From Marisa cornuarietis (lineage: Eukaryota > Mollusca > Gastropoda > Architaenioglossa > Ampullariidae): a stretch of 64,000 nucleotides of DNA. The stretch spans positions 605,501-669,500 of the forward strand of contig SMMW01000123.1 of the NCBI GenBank assembly GCA_004794655.1, in the 5' to 3' direction. The position numbers and the translations under genes were made by a program. This document shows positions 24,961-36,054 of the stretch, in pieces; the stretch's first letter is position 1; each line of letters starts with the position of its first letter. The notes beneath the pieces are model-generated. The model was not told where the DNA came from and searched no databases. It worked only from the letters and a program-made list of their open reading frames with translations.

Positions 24961-26216
24961 TTTAGCTATACTGCTAGTATATAGTGTAGCTATACTGCTG
25001 GTATATAGTGTAGCTATACTGCTGGTATATAGTGTAGCTATACTGCTGGTGAATAGTGTAGATATACTGCTGGTATATAGTGTAGCTATACTGCTGGTGA
25101 ATAGTGGGGTTATACTGCTGGTATATAGTGTAGCTATACTGCTGTTATACATTATAGCTATACTGCTGGTAAATAGTGTAGCTATACTGCTGGTATATAG
25201 TGTAGCTATACTGCTAATATACATTATAGCTATACTGCTGGTGAATAGTGCGGTTATACTGCTGGTATATAGTTAAGCTATACTGCTTGTGAATAGTGTG
25301 GTTATACTGCTGGTATATAGTGTAGCTATACTGCTGTTATACATTATCGCTATACTGCTGGTAAATCCTGTAATTATACTGCTGGTATATAGTGTTGCTA
25401 TACTGCTAGTATACATTATAACTATATTGCTGGTGAATAGTGTAGTTATACTGCTGGTATATAGTGTAGCTATACTGCTGTTATACATTATCGCTATACT
25501 GCTGTTAAATAGTGTAGTTATACTGCTGGTATATAGTGTAACTATACTGCTGGTATACATTATAGCTATACTGCTGGTATATAGTGTATCTATACTGCTG
25601 GTATACAGTGTAGCTATACTGCTGGTGAATACTGTAGTTATACTGCTGGTATATAGTGTAACTGTACTGCTAATAGTGTAGCTATACTGCTGATATGTAG
25701 TGTAGTTATACTGCTGGTATATAGAGTAGCTATACTGCTGGTATATAGTGAAGCTATACTGCTGATGTATTGTAGCTATACTGCTGATATATAGTGTAGC
25801 TATACTGCTGGTATATAGTGTAGCTATACTGCTGATGTATTGTAGCTATACTGCTGATATATAGTGTAGCTATACTGCTGGTATATAGTGTAGCTATTCT
25901 GCTGGTATATAGTGTAACTTTACGACTGGTATATAGTGTAGCTATACTGCTGGTATATAGTGTAACCATACGGCTGGTTTATAGTGTAACTATACGGCTG
26001 GTTTATAGTGTAACTATACAGCTGGTATATTTTGTAACTATACGGGTGGTATATAGTGTAGCTATACTGCTGGTATATATTGTAGCTATATTACTGGTAT
26101 AAATTAACTATTGTGCTGGTATATAACGTTACTATACTGCTGGTTTATATTGCACCTATATCACTGGTATAAATTAACTATAGTGCTGGTACATAATGTT
26201 ACTATACTGCTGGTTT
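24961..26216 (+). repeat. 24-bp minisatellite array
   Basis: About 50 units of a 24-bp repeat with core TATACTGCTGGTATATAGTG plus TAGC. Variants alter the second half (GTGAATAGTG, ATACATTATA). Because 24 is a multiple of three, long artefactual frames appear on both strands (LLVYSVAI-like and SSIATLYT-like). Divergence rises after about 25900, and the array decays into shorter TATA-rich units. Confidence 0.95.
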
Positions 26217-26684
26217 AAAATGTTATCTCGGGTTGTAAAATTAAGTGTTGTTGTAGTAGTCGATGATGTTTCCCTTGTCTGTATGGTGGATGAGGAAGAG
26301 AACAAAGAAACGAACAATAAATTTAAAATGAAGATAACCATGACAACAGGGGCGCCACACAGACTGTAAAAAGTAAATCCGCTCATCGTTCTAATAATTT
26401 GTGAAAGCGTATTTTATTTCTTTATTCTGATTAAAAATCAAGCCTACATGGAAAGAAATAATACACGAGAACATCATCCGCTTTTTTCTCAATGTAAACA
26501 ACCACAACAACATCATACACAAACCAAAGCTACGACTTACACAAGGAGCTTCTCTCAAGCCTTGTCACATGGGTGGGTGAGTGAAAGAAGAAGAATTCTT
26601 TCATTTGTCATATGAAGTTACATGAGGGCTGTCTGAATCCTTTCGTTACGGCCAGGGCGAATTCGCCAGGGGCTTTTTTCTATT
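26217..26684. other. Spacer, no gene seen
   Basis: No gene was recognised. A near-palindrome GGGCGAATTCGCC lies at about 26656-26668. Confidence 0.45.
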
Positions 26685-26780
26685 TGTTTACGTATATACA
26701 TTGCGTTGTTTACGTATATACATTGCGTTGTTTACGTATACACATTGCGTTGTTTACGTATATATATTGCGTTGTTTACG
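26685..26780 (+). repeat. 22-bp tandem repeat
   Basis: Four head-to-tail copies of a 22-bp unit (TGTTTACGTATATACATTGC plus GT) and a partial fifth, with one or two substitutions per copy. Confidence 0.9.
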
Positions 26781-26862
26781 AGAAAAACTTAATAAACGCG
26801 ATAGCTTAGGCATTTCTGCACAAAATTATCTCCCTTGCATGACGTAGCAGCACTTTTACCGG

Positions 26863-27240
26863 ATGTTTTCGCATTTTTCCCACACTACCCCTATATTCCA
26901 CTCGGAAAACATGGCTCGCAGGTTCACAGCTAGAGAAGTTGTCGATTTGCTTGTCGGCGATACTGACGACGAAATGGAGGGGGGAGTGGTGGAAGAAGAA
27001 GAAGAAGAAGAAGAGATAGTAGATATTGATGGGACTGCAGTTGTAAATCGATGTGAAGAAGATTTTACTAATTTAATCGACGATAATCTGTTGGCAGATA
27101 AGCACATGGCCGATGCACGAGAACCAGAGGAAGAAGATGATTTGGAAATCAGCACACATCAGCAACATCCTTCATCAGAAACGACGAGCCACCGCCACCT
27201 ACTCAACTTACACACACACACACACACTCTCTCTCTCTCA
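26863..27240 (+). pseudogene. Possible piggyBac-type transposase N-terminus (broken)
   Basis: The open frame has an internal methionine at 26911 starting MARRFTAREVVDLL, followed by a strongly acidic Asp/Glu-rich stretch. A short basic/aromatic start followed by an acidic region resembles N-termini of many piggyBac-like transposases. No DDD catalytic domain follows, because the frame runs into CA/CT repeats and a LINE at 27241. No TTAA-flanked terminal repeat was found. The acidic tract could equally belong to another nuclear protein. Confidence 0.35.
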
Positions 27241-28072
27241 GACTGTTGCAAAGGTTGACATGTTCAGCTGTAGTTTCTTAACAGCGGGTCTCCAAGTACC
27301 AAACAGAATGCTCTATGGTGACCTGGGACTATAATTATCCACTGTTGGTGACTATAATCGTTAGATGTATTAATTACTGGCTTTGTCTTATTTCTTTGTC
27401 CAAGAACTTCTCTGTGTTAATGACTTCGGATTTGTGTGGCTCCAGCAAAGTGTTGGTAACAAGAACATGTTCTTAAGGATTATTAGACAAAGACTTACAG
27501 ATTGTTTGCAACAAGACTGGTACAACGATGTATGAACAAGTGAACGACTTGAACTATATTCTACTTGTAAAGGCTGTGTACAGTCTGAGAGGTCTGTAAA
27601 TATATTAAGATCACCCTGTTTCAGAGAAACATTTATTATTAAGTTTAGATGTGGAATAACAACCATCAATGGAGACTATTTTCGCTAAAAAAATGATGTA
27701 TCTTCCAGACAGTTGATTTGTCCCCGATGTAAGCATGAGATTGAGGATGAAGTGCACGTGCTTTGTCTCCTGCCTCTGACAGTTATAGAGAGAAATTTGA
27801 TGATTTAAAGTCGATAAGACCCTACGAACACGGCTCTGATGGAATCACGAGTGTTTATAGATAATTCTGAAACTACCATCAAATTAATTTCTAGATATCT
27901 GTATCAAGTATTTAAAAATACAAATAAAATAGATACATTGTACAAAACATAAAGAAATGTTAGTATGCAAAATGTAAGACTATTGTAAATATTGCTGAAG
28001 CTGTTTTATTTCATTTATAATTTCCCCCTTTAAACAAACCAAAGGGTTTGCTCAATAAATAATTAGTTCGTT
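27241..28072 (+). mobile_element. Decayed LINE 3' copy (same family as 15810-17929)
   Basis: Aligns with the 3' third of the LINE at 15810-17929. Shared landmarks include ATGTTCAGCTG, AATGCTCTATGGTGACCT-like sequence, CCCCGATG(C/T)AAGCATGAGAT and the 3' end CAATAAA...TTCGTT. It contains several stops and frameshifts. Both flanks are (CT)n ending in CTCTCTCTCTCA, consistent with a target duplication inside simple sequence but not diagnostic. Confidence 0.88.
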
Positions 28073-28130
28073 CTCTCTCTCTCTCATACACTATACACTG
28101 CCCATACATATCAGCTCCACCCCTGACTAC

Positions 28131-28500
28131 ATGCACACACACAGACTGGACACTCACTCACACACTTGCTGTACACGTACACACTGGACACTCACTCACA
28201 CACTTGCTATACACACACACTGGATACTCACTCACACACTTGTTGTACACGTACACACTGGACACTCACTCACACACTTGTTGTACACGTACACACTGGA
28301 CACTCACTCACACACTTGCTATACACACACGCACACACTAGACACTCACTCAGACACTTGCTATACACACACACTGGACACACACACACACACTTGCTAT
28401 ACACGCACACACTGGACACACACACACACACACACACTTGCTGAACACGCACACACTGGACACACACACACACACACTTGCTGCACACGCACACACTCCC
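28131..28500 (+). repeat. ~36-bp CA-rich minisatellite
   Basis: About ten units of a 30-38-bp repeat built on CTGGACACTCACTCACACAC followed by TTGCT(G/A)TACACGTACACA. The units become shorter and more purely CA toward the right end. Confidence 0.9.
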
Positions 28501-28534
28501 CCCATAGCTGAAGAAGACATATTTAATATTCAGT

Positions 28535-28708
28535 CCTAACTCGTCCATTGCGGAAGCTGACTATCATTTCCTTCATCTTACACACGTTTAGTTGTGACAT
28601 TTTATTATTGCACCACACCACCAGGTGATGTATCTTCAGGTGGTACGAACACTCGTAGTTGTTTGCGATGAGACCGTCCACAGTGATGTCATCAGCAAAC
28701 TTCATCAT
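28535..28708 (-). mobile_element. LINE reverse-transcriptase fragment
   Basis: The minus-strand frame reads KFADDITVDGLI, then a spacing typical of RT motif D, then WCNNKMSQLNVCKMKEMIV. FADD is the catalytic motif and the LNV.K.KEMIV block is the usual next conserved element of CR1/L2/Rex-like RTs. Only about 60 codons remain, so it is a dead fragment unrelated to the other LINE families here. Confidence 0.8.
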
Positions 28709-28907
28709 CCAGATGATGGATCCTTGAGATGAGACTGACGTTGGTGAAGAGACATTGCAGGGAGATACAGAGGGGCCTTTGTACTTTGTGCCGAGACGTT
28801 TGAGAGATGACTATTGACTCTTTGAGGCAGGAATACTGCCATATATAATAATACTACTGATAATACTAGTAAATAATAATAATAATAAGATTAGATAGAT
28901 AAGATAG

Positions 28908-28908
28908 A

Positions 28909-28939
<31 letters not shown>

Positions 28940-28970
28940 CATACATACATACATACATACATACATACTA
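28908..28970 (+). repeat. (ACAT)n microsatellite
   Basis: About 15 perfect ACAT units preceded by a short GATA-rich patch. Confidence 0.95.
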
Positions 28971-30599
28971 CTAAAGGAAACAAGTTACAGTAATTTACGA
29001 TTCATATTTAATGTCTAGGTTTAAAGACAAAAATTGGGAAACGTACATTTTCAGAGGATGTCCTGTTGTCCTAGACGATAGATGATTTACACAACATGTC
29101 ACCACACATGGTCCTGTAAAAATGACTTCTGCAAACCTTGGTTTTCTCTAGAAATGTAACTCGTCTGTCGACCACGCTATTTGTAATTTCCCCCTCGACG
29201 ACAATTAGTAGACTGTCATTGTTTCTGATCAGCAGACAATATTCGGCTGTGAAAATACATCTTCAGCAATATGAATGGATTTTTTCAGGGAATGAAGCAC
29301 TTTAGTTTTTTACGTTTGTAATTTGCACCGAACTTTGACCTCGCCATCATGGTAGGTGGTCCGTGTTACTGTGTACGAAGTCTCCTTTTGTTAAAGCCAC
29401 GTAGACGATTTTTAACAGGTTCTCCTCTATAGAGATTAAGTGGTGTACTGAAATACCAGTAAAAGTCAATTATTGTAACATTTGCTGATGAGTGAGGTAG
29501 TCGGGGAGACATGATCAGATGACTGGGACGGTCAGCAAATCAAGTTCTTGTTAACTGTTTATTTTTCTTAAGAGTTATAGTCAGCAACTTTCCATTTACC
29601 AAATACAAATGCTTTTAAATGAAGAAGCGCTAAAATTCAGCATTAGTAGAAACACAGGTAAAACTTAAGATTCGGCTGTGGTTTTGTTTGTAAGAAAAAT
29701 GTTTTATTGACTTATATGTAAGGCATACCTTGAGTGACTGACATTTCCCATTTCATTCATGTACGGAAGACCACAGGTATAGGGAGACGGTTAAGGCTAG
29801 TAATCAGAAGATCCTCTACATCAATGTTTGAAGTTCTTGGTAACCACCCACTGCAGTGAAGGCAGCTCCACAAGAGATTTCTACATCAGGAATGTTACAA
29901 TACCAAGGCAATGGCTCGGCTGGACATTTGTCTGGCACAAGTTCTTCGTAGTATGGATGGGAAACGACTCCTTGTAGGAAGCGGAGAATCTATTGTTCAG
30001 AGAACAAGCCCCAGAGGAAGGTAGTTCCGGACTTTGTACAGAAAACTGAATCAAAGGCTGTGCACTCAAGCACCAGGCCATCGGTAATCATGTCGCAGTT
30101 CAGCTGTTGTTAAACTCATTCTAACCGTTGAATTTCTGTGTTAATTGCTGTGGACAACAACGCACTCCTGGTTTCATCACAGATTTTAAACGCTCAGAGT
30201 TCACGAATATTTTAAGTAAAAACAAATATCGTCCATAAATGTTTACAATAAACCTATGATGTAAGTACCTGTCCATGACAACTCTGTGCTGCCTATTAGC
30301 AATGTTCATCACTCCTTGATACACACCGTTTGAAATCCTGTTTCCTAGGGTTTACAATAGTGATAAACCATATGGACTAAAGAAAAATACAATTTTAAAT
30401 GTAGTGCTCAGGTGCAGTCGGTGCAGTCTACCTGTTGTTTATGTTAGTTTCCTTTCTTGCCATACTTACAAATGTTTATCAATAAATACATACCTTTCTT
30501 GTTTTGCATTCATTCTTAAAGCTCTGGTCACATTTGACAAAAATGTTATTTTAAGACGGGGGCTCCCATCCGAATAAAACATCAGATCTGAACTTTTCC
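28971..30599. other. Spacer downstream of GPCR 3
   Basis: No gene was recognised. It should contain the GPCR 3 3'UTR at its right end. Short frames at 29881-30081 and 30121-30324 have no support. Confidence 0.45.
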
Positions 30600-31667
30600 T
30601 TATAACAGCTTTTGTTCTTTACCTCTTTTGCTCTGTCGATCACGATTATCGAGCGAATCAAAACAAACAAATAAAGTGCAGACGTCTTTTCTGAAGCGGG
30701 TGGATCTGTTAAAGTAAACAAAAAAACTGACTGAGCTGTTAACATAACAGAGATGAAAAGTAGACACTGCAGAGGTCCAGTACAAATTATAGTAACATCC
30801 CTGAGAGGAGAAATCTTCTACCAACAACGAGGCAATGTAGAAAATCACCCAGGGAGTAGCAGTTAAGATGTAGATGCAGGAAACAACTACAAGCATCTTA
30901 GTCAGTGTCGTGTGCTGACCCTGACCTCTGTCACTGTTACCGCTGACCTGTCCTCGCCAAGTCATGGCGGCTCTCAGCTGGACCACCGTCAGGCCGGTAG
31001 ACACACACGTGACTAAGAATGTTGTTATCGGTAATACATTCATCATAACTATACTTTCCAGAATGTTGAAGAACACTCGATTCTCCATGTACAAGTTAGA
31101 CGGAGCAAGAACAAATTTCGACGAGCTGTTATCAACTCTAATGGCCACCAACCTTGCAGGTAAAGTAAAAAGAGCCGCTTGTGTTGAACAAACAATTAAT
31201 AACATGATTATCGCCATGTTGCGACTACTGATCAAAGAGGCCGCCTTTAAAGGAAACACAACACACAAGCATCTCTCTACGGCTATCACCATGGTGATGC
31301 ACCCGGATGCACTTCGAAATCCGTGATTTATTCCTGAGATGAAGGCTAGCAGGAGGTCGTAGACACCGCCATACTGGACAGGATCTAGCTGCCCCAGGTA
31401 ATAGCCGACACTGAACACCACTGACACGAGGAGAAAACACAGGTCGACCAGTGACAGAGCAAAGAGACAGACGGTCATGCGGTCCCCAAGTCCCTGGCGC
31501 CAGAAGACCACACAGCTGATGATGTTGGACGGTACACCCACAACAACAACAACAGGCTTGACGACGAAATGAAGGAAAGACAATGCCTTTTGGTAATCTT
31601 CGAAAGATAAGATGTCCAGTGGATTGTCCCATGGGGCAAAAACTGAGTTGGCTGAGGTGGTGTTCAT
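30600..31667 (-). CDS. Rhodopsin-class chemosensory-like GPCR 3
   Basis: An intronless 355-residue receptor. Residue landmarks: N-glycosylation site at N2; PWDNPLD 12-18; TM1 about 33-56 with N48; TM2 64-90 with D75; TM3 ending in ERC at 130-132; TM4 150-170; TM5 205-230 with P212; TM6 256-283 with P272; TM7 293-318 with VNSSVSFFVYF replacing NPxxY; helix 8 RSTRFRKDV from 321. The C-terminal tail after residue 335 is longer and more charged than in the paralogues (DRQSKRGKEQKLL). No cysteine is seen at the TM3 start or in loop 2. It is highly similar to GPCR 4 and 5. A chemosensory role is inferred from family resemblance. Confidence 0.87.
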   Translation of the reverse strand: MNTTSANSVFAPWDNPLDILSFEDYQKALSFLHFVVKPVVVVVGVPSNIISCVVFWRQGLGDRMTVCLFALSLVDLCFLLVSVVFSVGYYLGQLDPVQYGGVYDLLLAFISGINHGFRSASGCITMVIAVERCLCVVFPLKAASLISSRNMAIIMLLIVCSTQAALFTLPARLVAIRVDNSSSKFVLAPSNLYMENRVFFNILESIVMMNVLPITTFLVTCVSTGLTVVQLRAAMTWRGQVSGNSDRGQGQHTTLTKMLVVVSCIYILTATPWVIFYIASLLVEDFSSQGCYYNLYWTSAVSTFHLCYVNSSVSFFVYFNRSTRFRKDVCTLFVCFDSLDNRDRQSKRGKEQKLL

Positions 31668-31950
31668 GTCAGTGATCTCTCTGTGCCAAAAGTTTCTCAG
31701 TTTATGAAATTATCCGAGAAAAAAAGAAACCTAAGATTCTCTGCCTTATCAACAAGCGTGAGTTTAAATATGTGCTGTGAAAATGCACTTATTAATAATC
31801 GTCAATAATATCACCGTCACAGTTTGCTATTTATCTTCTGTTTCTTGTTTACTTCGTCTGTAAATTTAGGAGGACATTAAATTTTCCCGTGTTGACCACT
31901 AAATTAAGGCAGGATTTACTCCTTATCTATTAGCGTGAAAGTATTTTCAC
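31668..31950 (-). promoter_or_regulatory. Conserved 5' flank of GPCR 3
   Basis: This segment is nearly identical to the 5' flank of GPCR 4 (40576-40835). It includes AGAGAGATCACTGAC immediately before the ATG, TTATCCGAGAAAAA-type sequence and a TAATATCACCGTCACAG block. Similarity may reflect recent duplication rather than selection. GPCR 5 lacks this flank. No TATA box or initiator was assigned. Confidence 0.5.
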
Positions 31951-32421
31951 TACAAATCCCTGGTAGAGCTGGTCCTGGTCCTGATGTGACACGTGGACTG
32001 ACTGACACACAACAGTGAATCCAGTTGTTGGAGAGCAAGGGCTAAGGAGGCTGTCCCAGATCTCATACAGAAAACATTGAGCCAACGACTTTGTAAGAAA
32101 CACGATGGCCACACTGGTAGGACACCAGGAACCTCTTCTATCAACAGTCAGGCGACGTAAGCTGGTCTTCTTTGATCACGTGACCCGGCACGACACCTTG
32201 TCGAAGACTATCCTTCAAGGCAACTTGGAGGGTGACCGACACCGCGGTGGTCAGAGAAAGAACTGACTTACGAACATCAAAGACTGGACTGGTCGTCCTG
32301 TACAGGACTTGCTGACTATCGCCCACAGTAGACAAGAGTGGCGGCCCGTCAGCTGCCGCGTATATCCATGTGATCCCCTCAACAACAGGTGACTGACTGA
32401 CTGACTGACTGACTGACTGAC
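31951..32421 (+). mobile_element. LINE 3' fragment, unit A copy
   Basis: Begins with TACAAATCCCTGGTAG, coding YKSLVVP in this LINE family, and runs through the C-terminal domain to a (GACT)n tail at 32390-32421. It shares a premature TGA within GAAAGAACTGACTTACG with the copy at 40836-41296, so the two descend from one insertion that predates the segmental duplication. Confidence 0.88.
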
Positions 32422-34926
32422 AATTTTTCAAGTGTGCGATACCGTTCTTTTAATTGAAAAATTAGTTTAGTGAACTTTCTCTAGAAATTAGGATCATTTG
32501 CAAAAGTTCACTTGACATTTTTGCGACACACAAACAGAGACAGGTAAATAGAAGTAGTGGCACATTGTAGGTGTTGAAATTCCCTTTTTTTCTTTTAGAT
32601 AGAAAGGTGACCACTCGTAGCTAGTGATTTTTCAAAAATAACGAAATATTTTTGATAATAGATAAAAGTATTCGCAGACACCACTGACTCTGTTCAGTCC
32701 TCACAGCAACATCTTCCCTGTTTGTAGCAGTTGCATGGAGTGTAAGTTAAATAGTAAGTTAATGCAATGAATTTTTAAAATCTCAAATCTATGCAAAAAG
32801 AAATACGAGACATACGAATAATTAGTGATCAATATAAATATTTCCCCCTGTTCCATGCGGCACTAACAGAAAATACAATGAGCCCTCGACTAATCCGTAA
32901 AACAAAAGGTGAAAATGTCATCGCTAGTATCTTTGTCTCCAAGCTGCTTGTCAGGTGCAATTAATGGGTCCTCGCCAGACTAATTACAATAAAACATATC
33001 ATCTTCATGGCTCCAGGGAAAGAATTAGTTTTTACTTTTTACCTTGTTTTTTTTACCTCGTGAAACCAAATCTCTACCAACATCGTATGGATGATACATT
33101 TCAGGGAGGGACGAGAATTTCTTTTGATAGTGAATCTAATGTTTCGACTTTTCTGTGTATCCATATATTTATATAATAGGCCAGTGTCTTTTCTTTGTCA
33201 GGAGCAGAAGTTTGTAGGTATGTTGATTGATGTCGTAGTTGATGTAGGTAGTTTTAAGAAAAGCATTATTTTACCTCCACAAGAAATTCTACTTCATGTT
33301 GAATTATTTTACCTACAAAAGTAATTATGTTTCATATCAAATTTTTTTGCTCACAAATGAAAACTGAAATGATTTTTACGGTTTTGTTTTCCTTTTTAAT
33401 CTGATAAATGTAATTATTGGATGACAGAGCTTGGCACTCAGTCATCCGGGGCTGAACTGTTTTCATTTCAGTCAACATTCTTTTCGTTCTCAAGACTGTG
33501 CTTTGGGTTATTGGTGGCAGTTTTCTATAAAGAAAAGTAAATATAAAGTGTTCTTTCAACAACTGGAGTTGCTATTACACCTGGTTGGCTGGTTTATTGA
33601 AGCTGGTTTCAGCACCAAAGACCATATCGCGGCGACTATTGCAATCTCCGTGTTTTTATTATAAAGCGAACAGTTTGTATGGCACGTGGTTCAAAGATTT
33701 CAGTGATTATTTTCAAACAGTTTGTATGGCATGTGGTTCAAAGAGTTCAGTGATTATTTTCAAACAGTTTGTATGGCATGTGGTTCAAAGAGTTCAGTGA
33801 TAATTTTCAAACGGATTTGCATCTGTGCCTTTTTGATACAAGATGATAAATTAAATACGAGAAAGACACAGAGAGACAGAGATTAGTGATACTAGTCATG
33901 GAACTACAACAGTGTACAAGCAGCTGAGTGATGGGAGGCGCGTAAGCGGGTGGCTGTATTATTAAAGGACTGGAGTCTACACCCGGAGCTGCACCACAGT
34001 TCCCCTAGTCGACACAACTGTTGTTGGAGATGTTCACCAGACTACATACTGGGAAAGATAAAGCAGCAAAGAAATAGGAGATGGGCACCACTCTCATAAA
34101 AAGAAAGGTGTGGTCTCTAGTACCTCCCCCACACGACCTAAAAAAATCTACAATCATGAGCCAAACTACTTTTCTCATTTTACTTGGATTGCGAGAAGAA
34201 CAGTATACTGATAAAATATTCAACTTTATCATCTTATAAAGTAGTTATCTTTATGTATGCACATGGAGCAAAACAACATGCCCTCAGTATTTTTTTCGAA
34301 AATTAAAATAGAATTTTAATTTACTAAGTGAGGGTCGGAATTCAGTTTTCGCTGAAAGTGTTTATTGTTATTGTTTTTGAAACTCCTTATTGTTGTCATC
34401 TTCCCACCAGGAGTCTCCTCGCCGTCTGTTAGGCGTATCTTTCAAATGCATTTTGACCAGAGACGGGAGCTGAGTACGAATTAATTAGTTTACTTCATGT
34501 CTTGTCCACATTACTTTGTCCAAGAATGTAACTCACTGTGGTTTGAACAGCCAAGGAGACAATAGTATTGTTGGAAAACTATAGCCATACACAGAATGAG
34601 TTGATGGTGTTGCCTGTCTGTCAGATGAATACTGAGCGAAGCTTCTGTCAGACCTGCAGGGACTGTGTACAACTCTCCTGACAGCCGACACAAAAGTACT
34701 TGAATATTTCACTGACTGACAAGTAGTCCATGTGAGAGAGAAGCTGGACGATGTCCAAATCGCAAATGCAGAGAATTATTTCATAAAAAGTCATCGGAAA
34801 GTGAGGTCCGTTGGTCTCAAGTCTGTCAGGTCTGTCTTCTTGGCCACCGAGTGCGGCCCCGGCACCTGACAGCAGAGGTCCATGAACATCAACACTTGTG
34901 GTCTGTATACATGTCCTCCAGTCACA
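32422..34926. other. Spacer, unit A
   Basis: No gene was recognised. Most of it is collinear with unit B. Three copies of a 47-bp repeat starting CAGTTTGTATGGCA lie at 33671-33812 and are absent from unit B. Short frames here have no domain support. Confidence 0.55.
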
Positions 34927-35064
34927 ATGAGGGTATTTCATCAGGGTCGGTGACGTACGGTAACATCCAATCAGAATTTAGTAGCTTTCATACTGCGGAC
35001 AGCTAGTCGGAAGCCGGGTACACGCGTAGCGGTCTTTTGAGTAGTTTCACTGTAAGCATCAGCC

Positions 35065-35373
35065 ATGGCTAAAGAAAGTTTTGAAGCAAAAAGAAGTTCC
35101 GAGTGGAAAAAATCGCTTATTCTGCTACCGGTTGTTGGCGATGTAACCACTATTTTACACAGGGAGCAGAAAAACAGCAAAATCAAAAAAGCCATCAAGT
35201 TTGTACGCGATGGCCATGTAAAGCAAGTGTTCGTTGCTTCCAGCAGCCAGGAAACTTTCCTGATTAAATGCAGAGTTCTTGCTTCCATGAAGCAGATTTT
35301 TTATATGGTTTGTGTAGAACTGTCTGCCGACGGATCGACGAAGGAAGATTACTGCGAATGCGTTGCAGGATGA
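35065..35373 (+). pseudogene. SWIM/YqaJ-type transposon protein, N-terminal piece
   Basis: A frame of 102 codons starting at an ATG in good context (GCCATGG). It is lysine-rich at the N-terminus (AKESFEAKRSSEWKKS) and ends in EDYCECVAG followed by a stop. CxC preceded by an acidic/aromatic turn is the first half of a SWIM zinc finger (CxC...CxH); the CxH half and any nuclease domain are missing. It lies inside the 34929-36054 transposon, converging with the THAP ORF. Family assignment is by motif resemblance only. Confidence 0.5.
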
Positions 35374-35679
35374 GTAAATTCTATTTATTAGTTTTTTTCC
35401 ACAGTTAATCTACTAAGAATCCATTCTCTTGAGCCTTCATTTCTGATCAAAGGGTGTGTCCTCAAACACATTGAACAGGTTTACATTATTTCAACAGCTG
35501 AGTTATCCAAATTAGTTCTGTATTCGTGGTTATTGGACTTAATGAGCAGTATACAGTACATTTGGGGTAAAAGAAGAAAGCAGTGTACTTTATTTTTAAA
35601 ACTATGTATTATAATATCCAAAGTTTGTTTGTTTTTGCATTTTTTTTCTACTGTAGTAGGCAAGCAGGGCAGTGATTTT

Positions 35680-35955
35680 TCATACCCAAGATGTAATGTT
35701 GGGACGTAGTCGATTGAAGACAGACGGGTCATTTATCTGAAATCCCGACACGAAGTGTCGACCGCATACTTTAGAGTGCGCTTTCGGCACAAAGTTCTCT
35801 CTTCGGATCGCTTGCAGCCACAGTTTTCTTCTTTTTTGAGCTTTTAGGCCTTTACCCATCGTGATACTAGAAAATATTAACGTTTCTCCTCTCTCTCTGT
35901 ATTTTGATCTACGATTGTGGCAGTTAATAACACAACAGTGATCGTGCTTACCCAT
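35680..35955 (-). pseudogene. THAP-domain transposase N-terminal piece
   Basis: The 91-residue frame matches the THAP zinc-finger pattern C-x2-4-C...C-x2-H: C8, C12, then C64-G-R-H67, with KLWLQAIRREN supplying the conserved tryptophan and VCGRHFVSG the second metal pair. THAP domains bind DNA and are common at the N-terminus of transposases. Here only the DNA-binding part survives, ending in ITSWV and a stop, with no DDE domain. Its position near the right terminus fits a transposase reading inward in a full-length element. Confidence 0.8.
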
Positions 35956-36054
35956 CTCGATCTGTAGTAAACACTAATGACTGTACCCGATTTCCGCTTT
36001 GACCACCGACGAGTGTGTACTGCGCATGCGCTGAATAATTGACGAAATAGGGTC

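Larger units (their letters stand above)
34929..36054. mobile_element. ISL2EU-like DNA transposon derivative
   Basis: A 1126-bp insertion absent from unit B, where the empty site reads CACAATTCTGAG at about 44905. Here the insertion is flanked by AT at 34927-34928 and 36055-36056, a 2-bp target duplication. The ends are imperfect inverted repeats: left GAGGGTATTTCATCA, right (reverse complement) GACCCTATTTCGTCA, 11 of 15 matching. It carries two converging ORFs, a SWIM-type-like start on the plus strand and a THAP domain on the minus strand. As I recall, THAP transposase plus a SWIM/YqaJ-type protein with 2-bp AT/TA duplications fits the ISL2EU superfamily. Catalytic domains are missing, so it is an internally deleted, non-autonomous copy. 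Confidence 0.75.

Noticed and set aside
24931..25969. Open frames encoding LLVYSVAI and SSIATLYT repeats
   Set aside because: The 24-bp minisatellite preserves frame on both strands by length alone.
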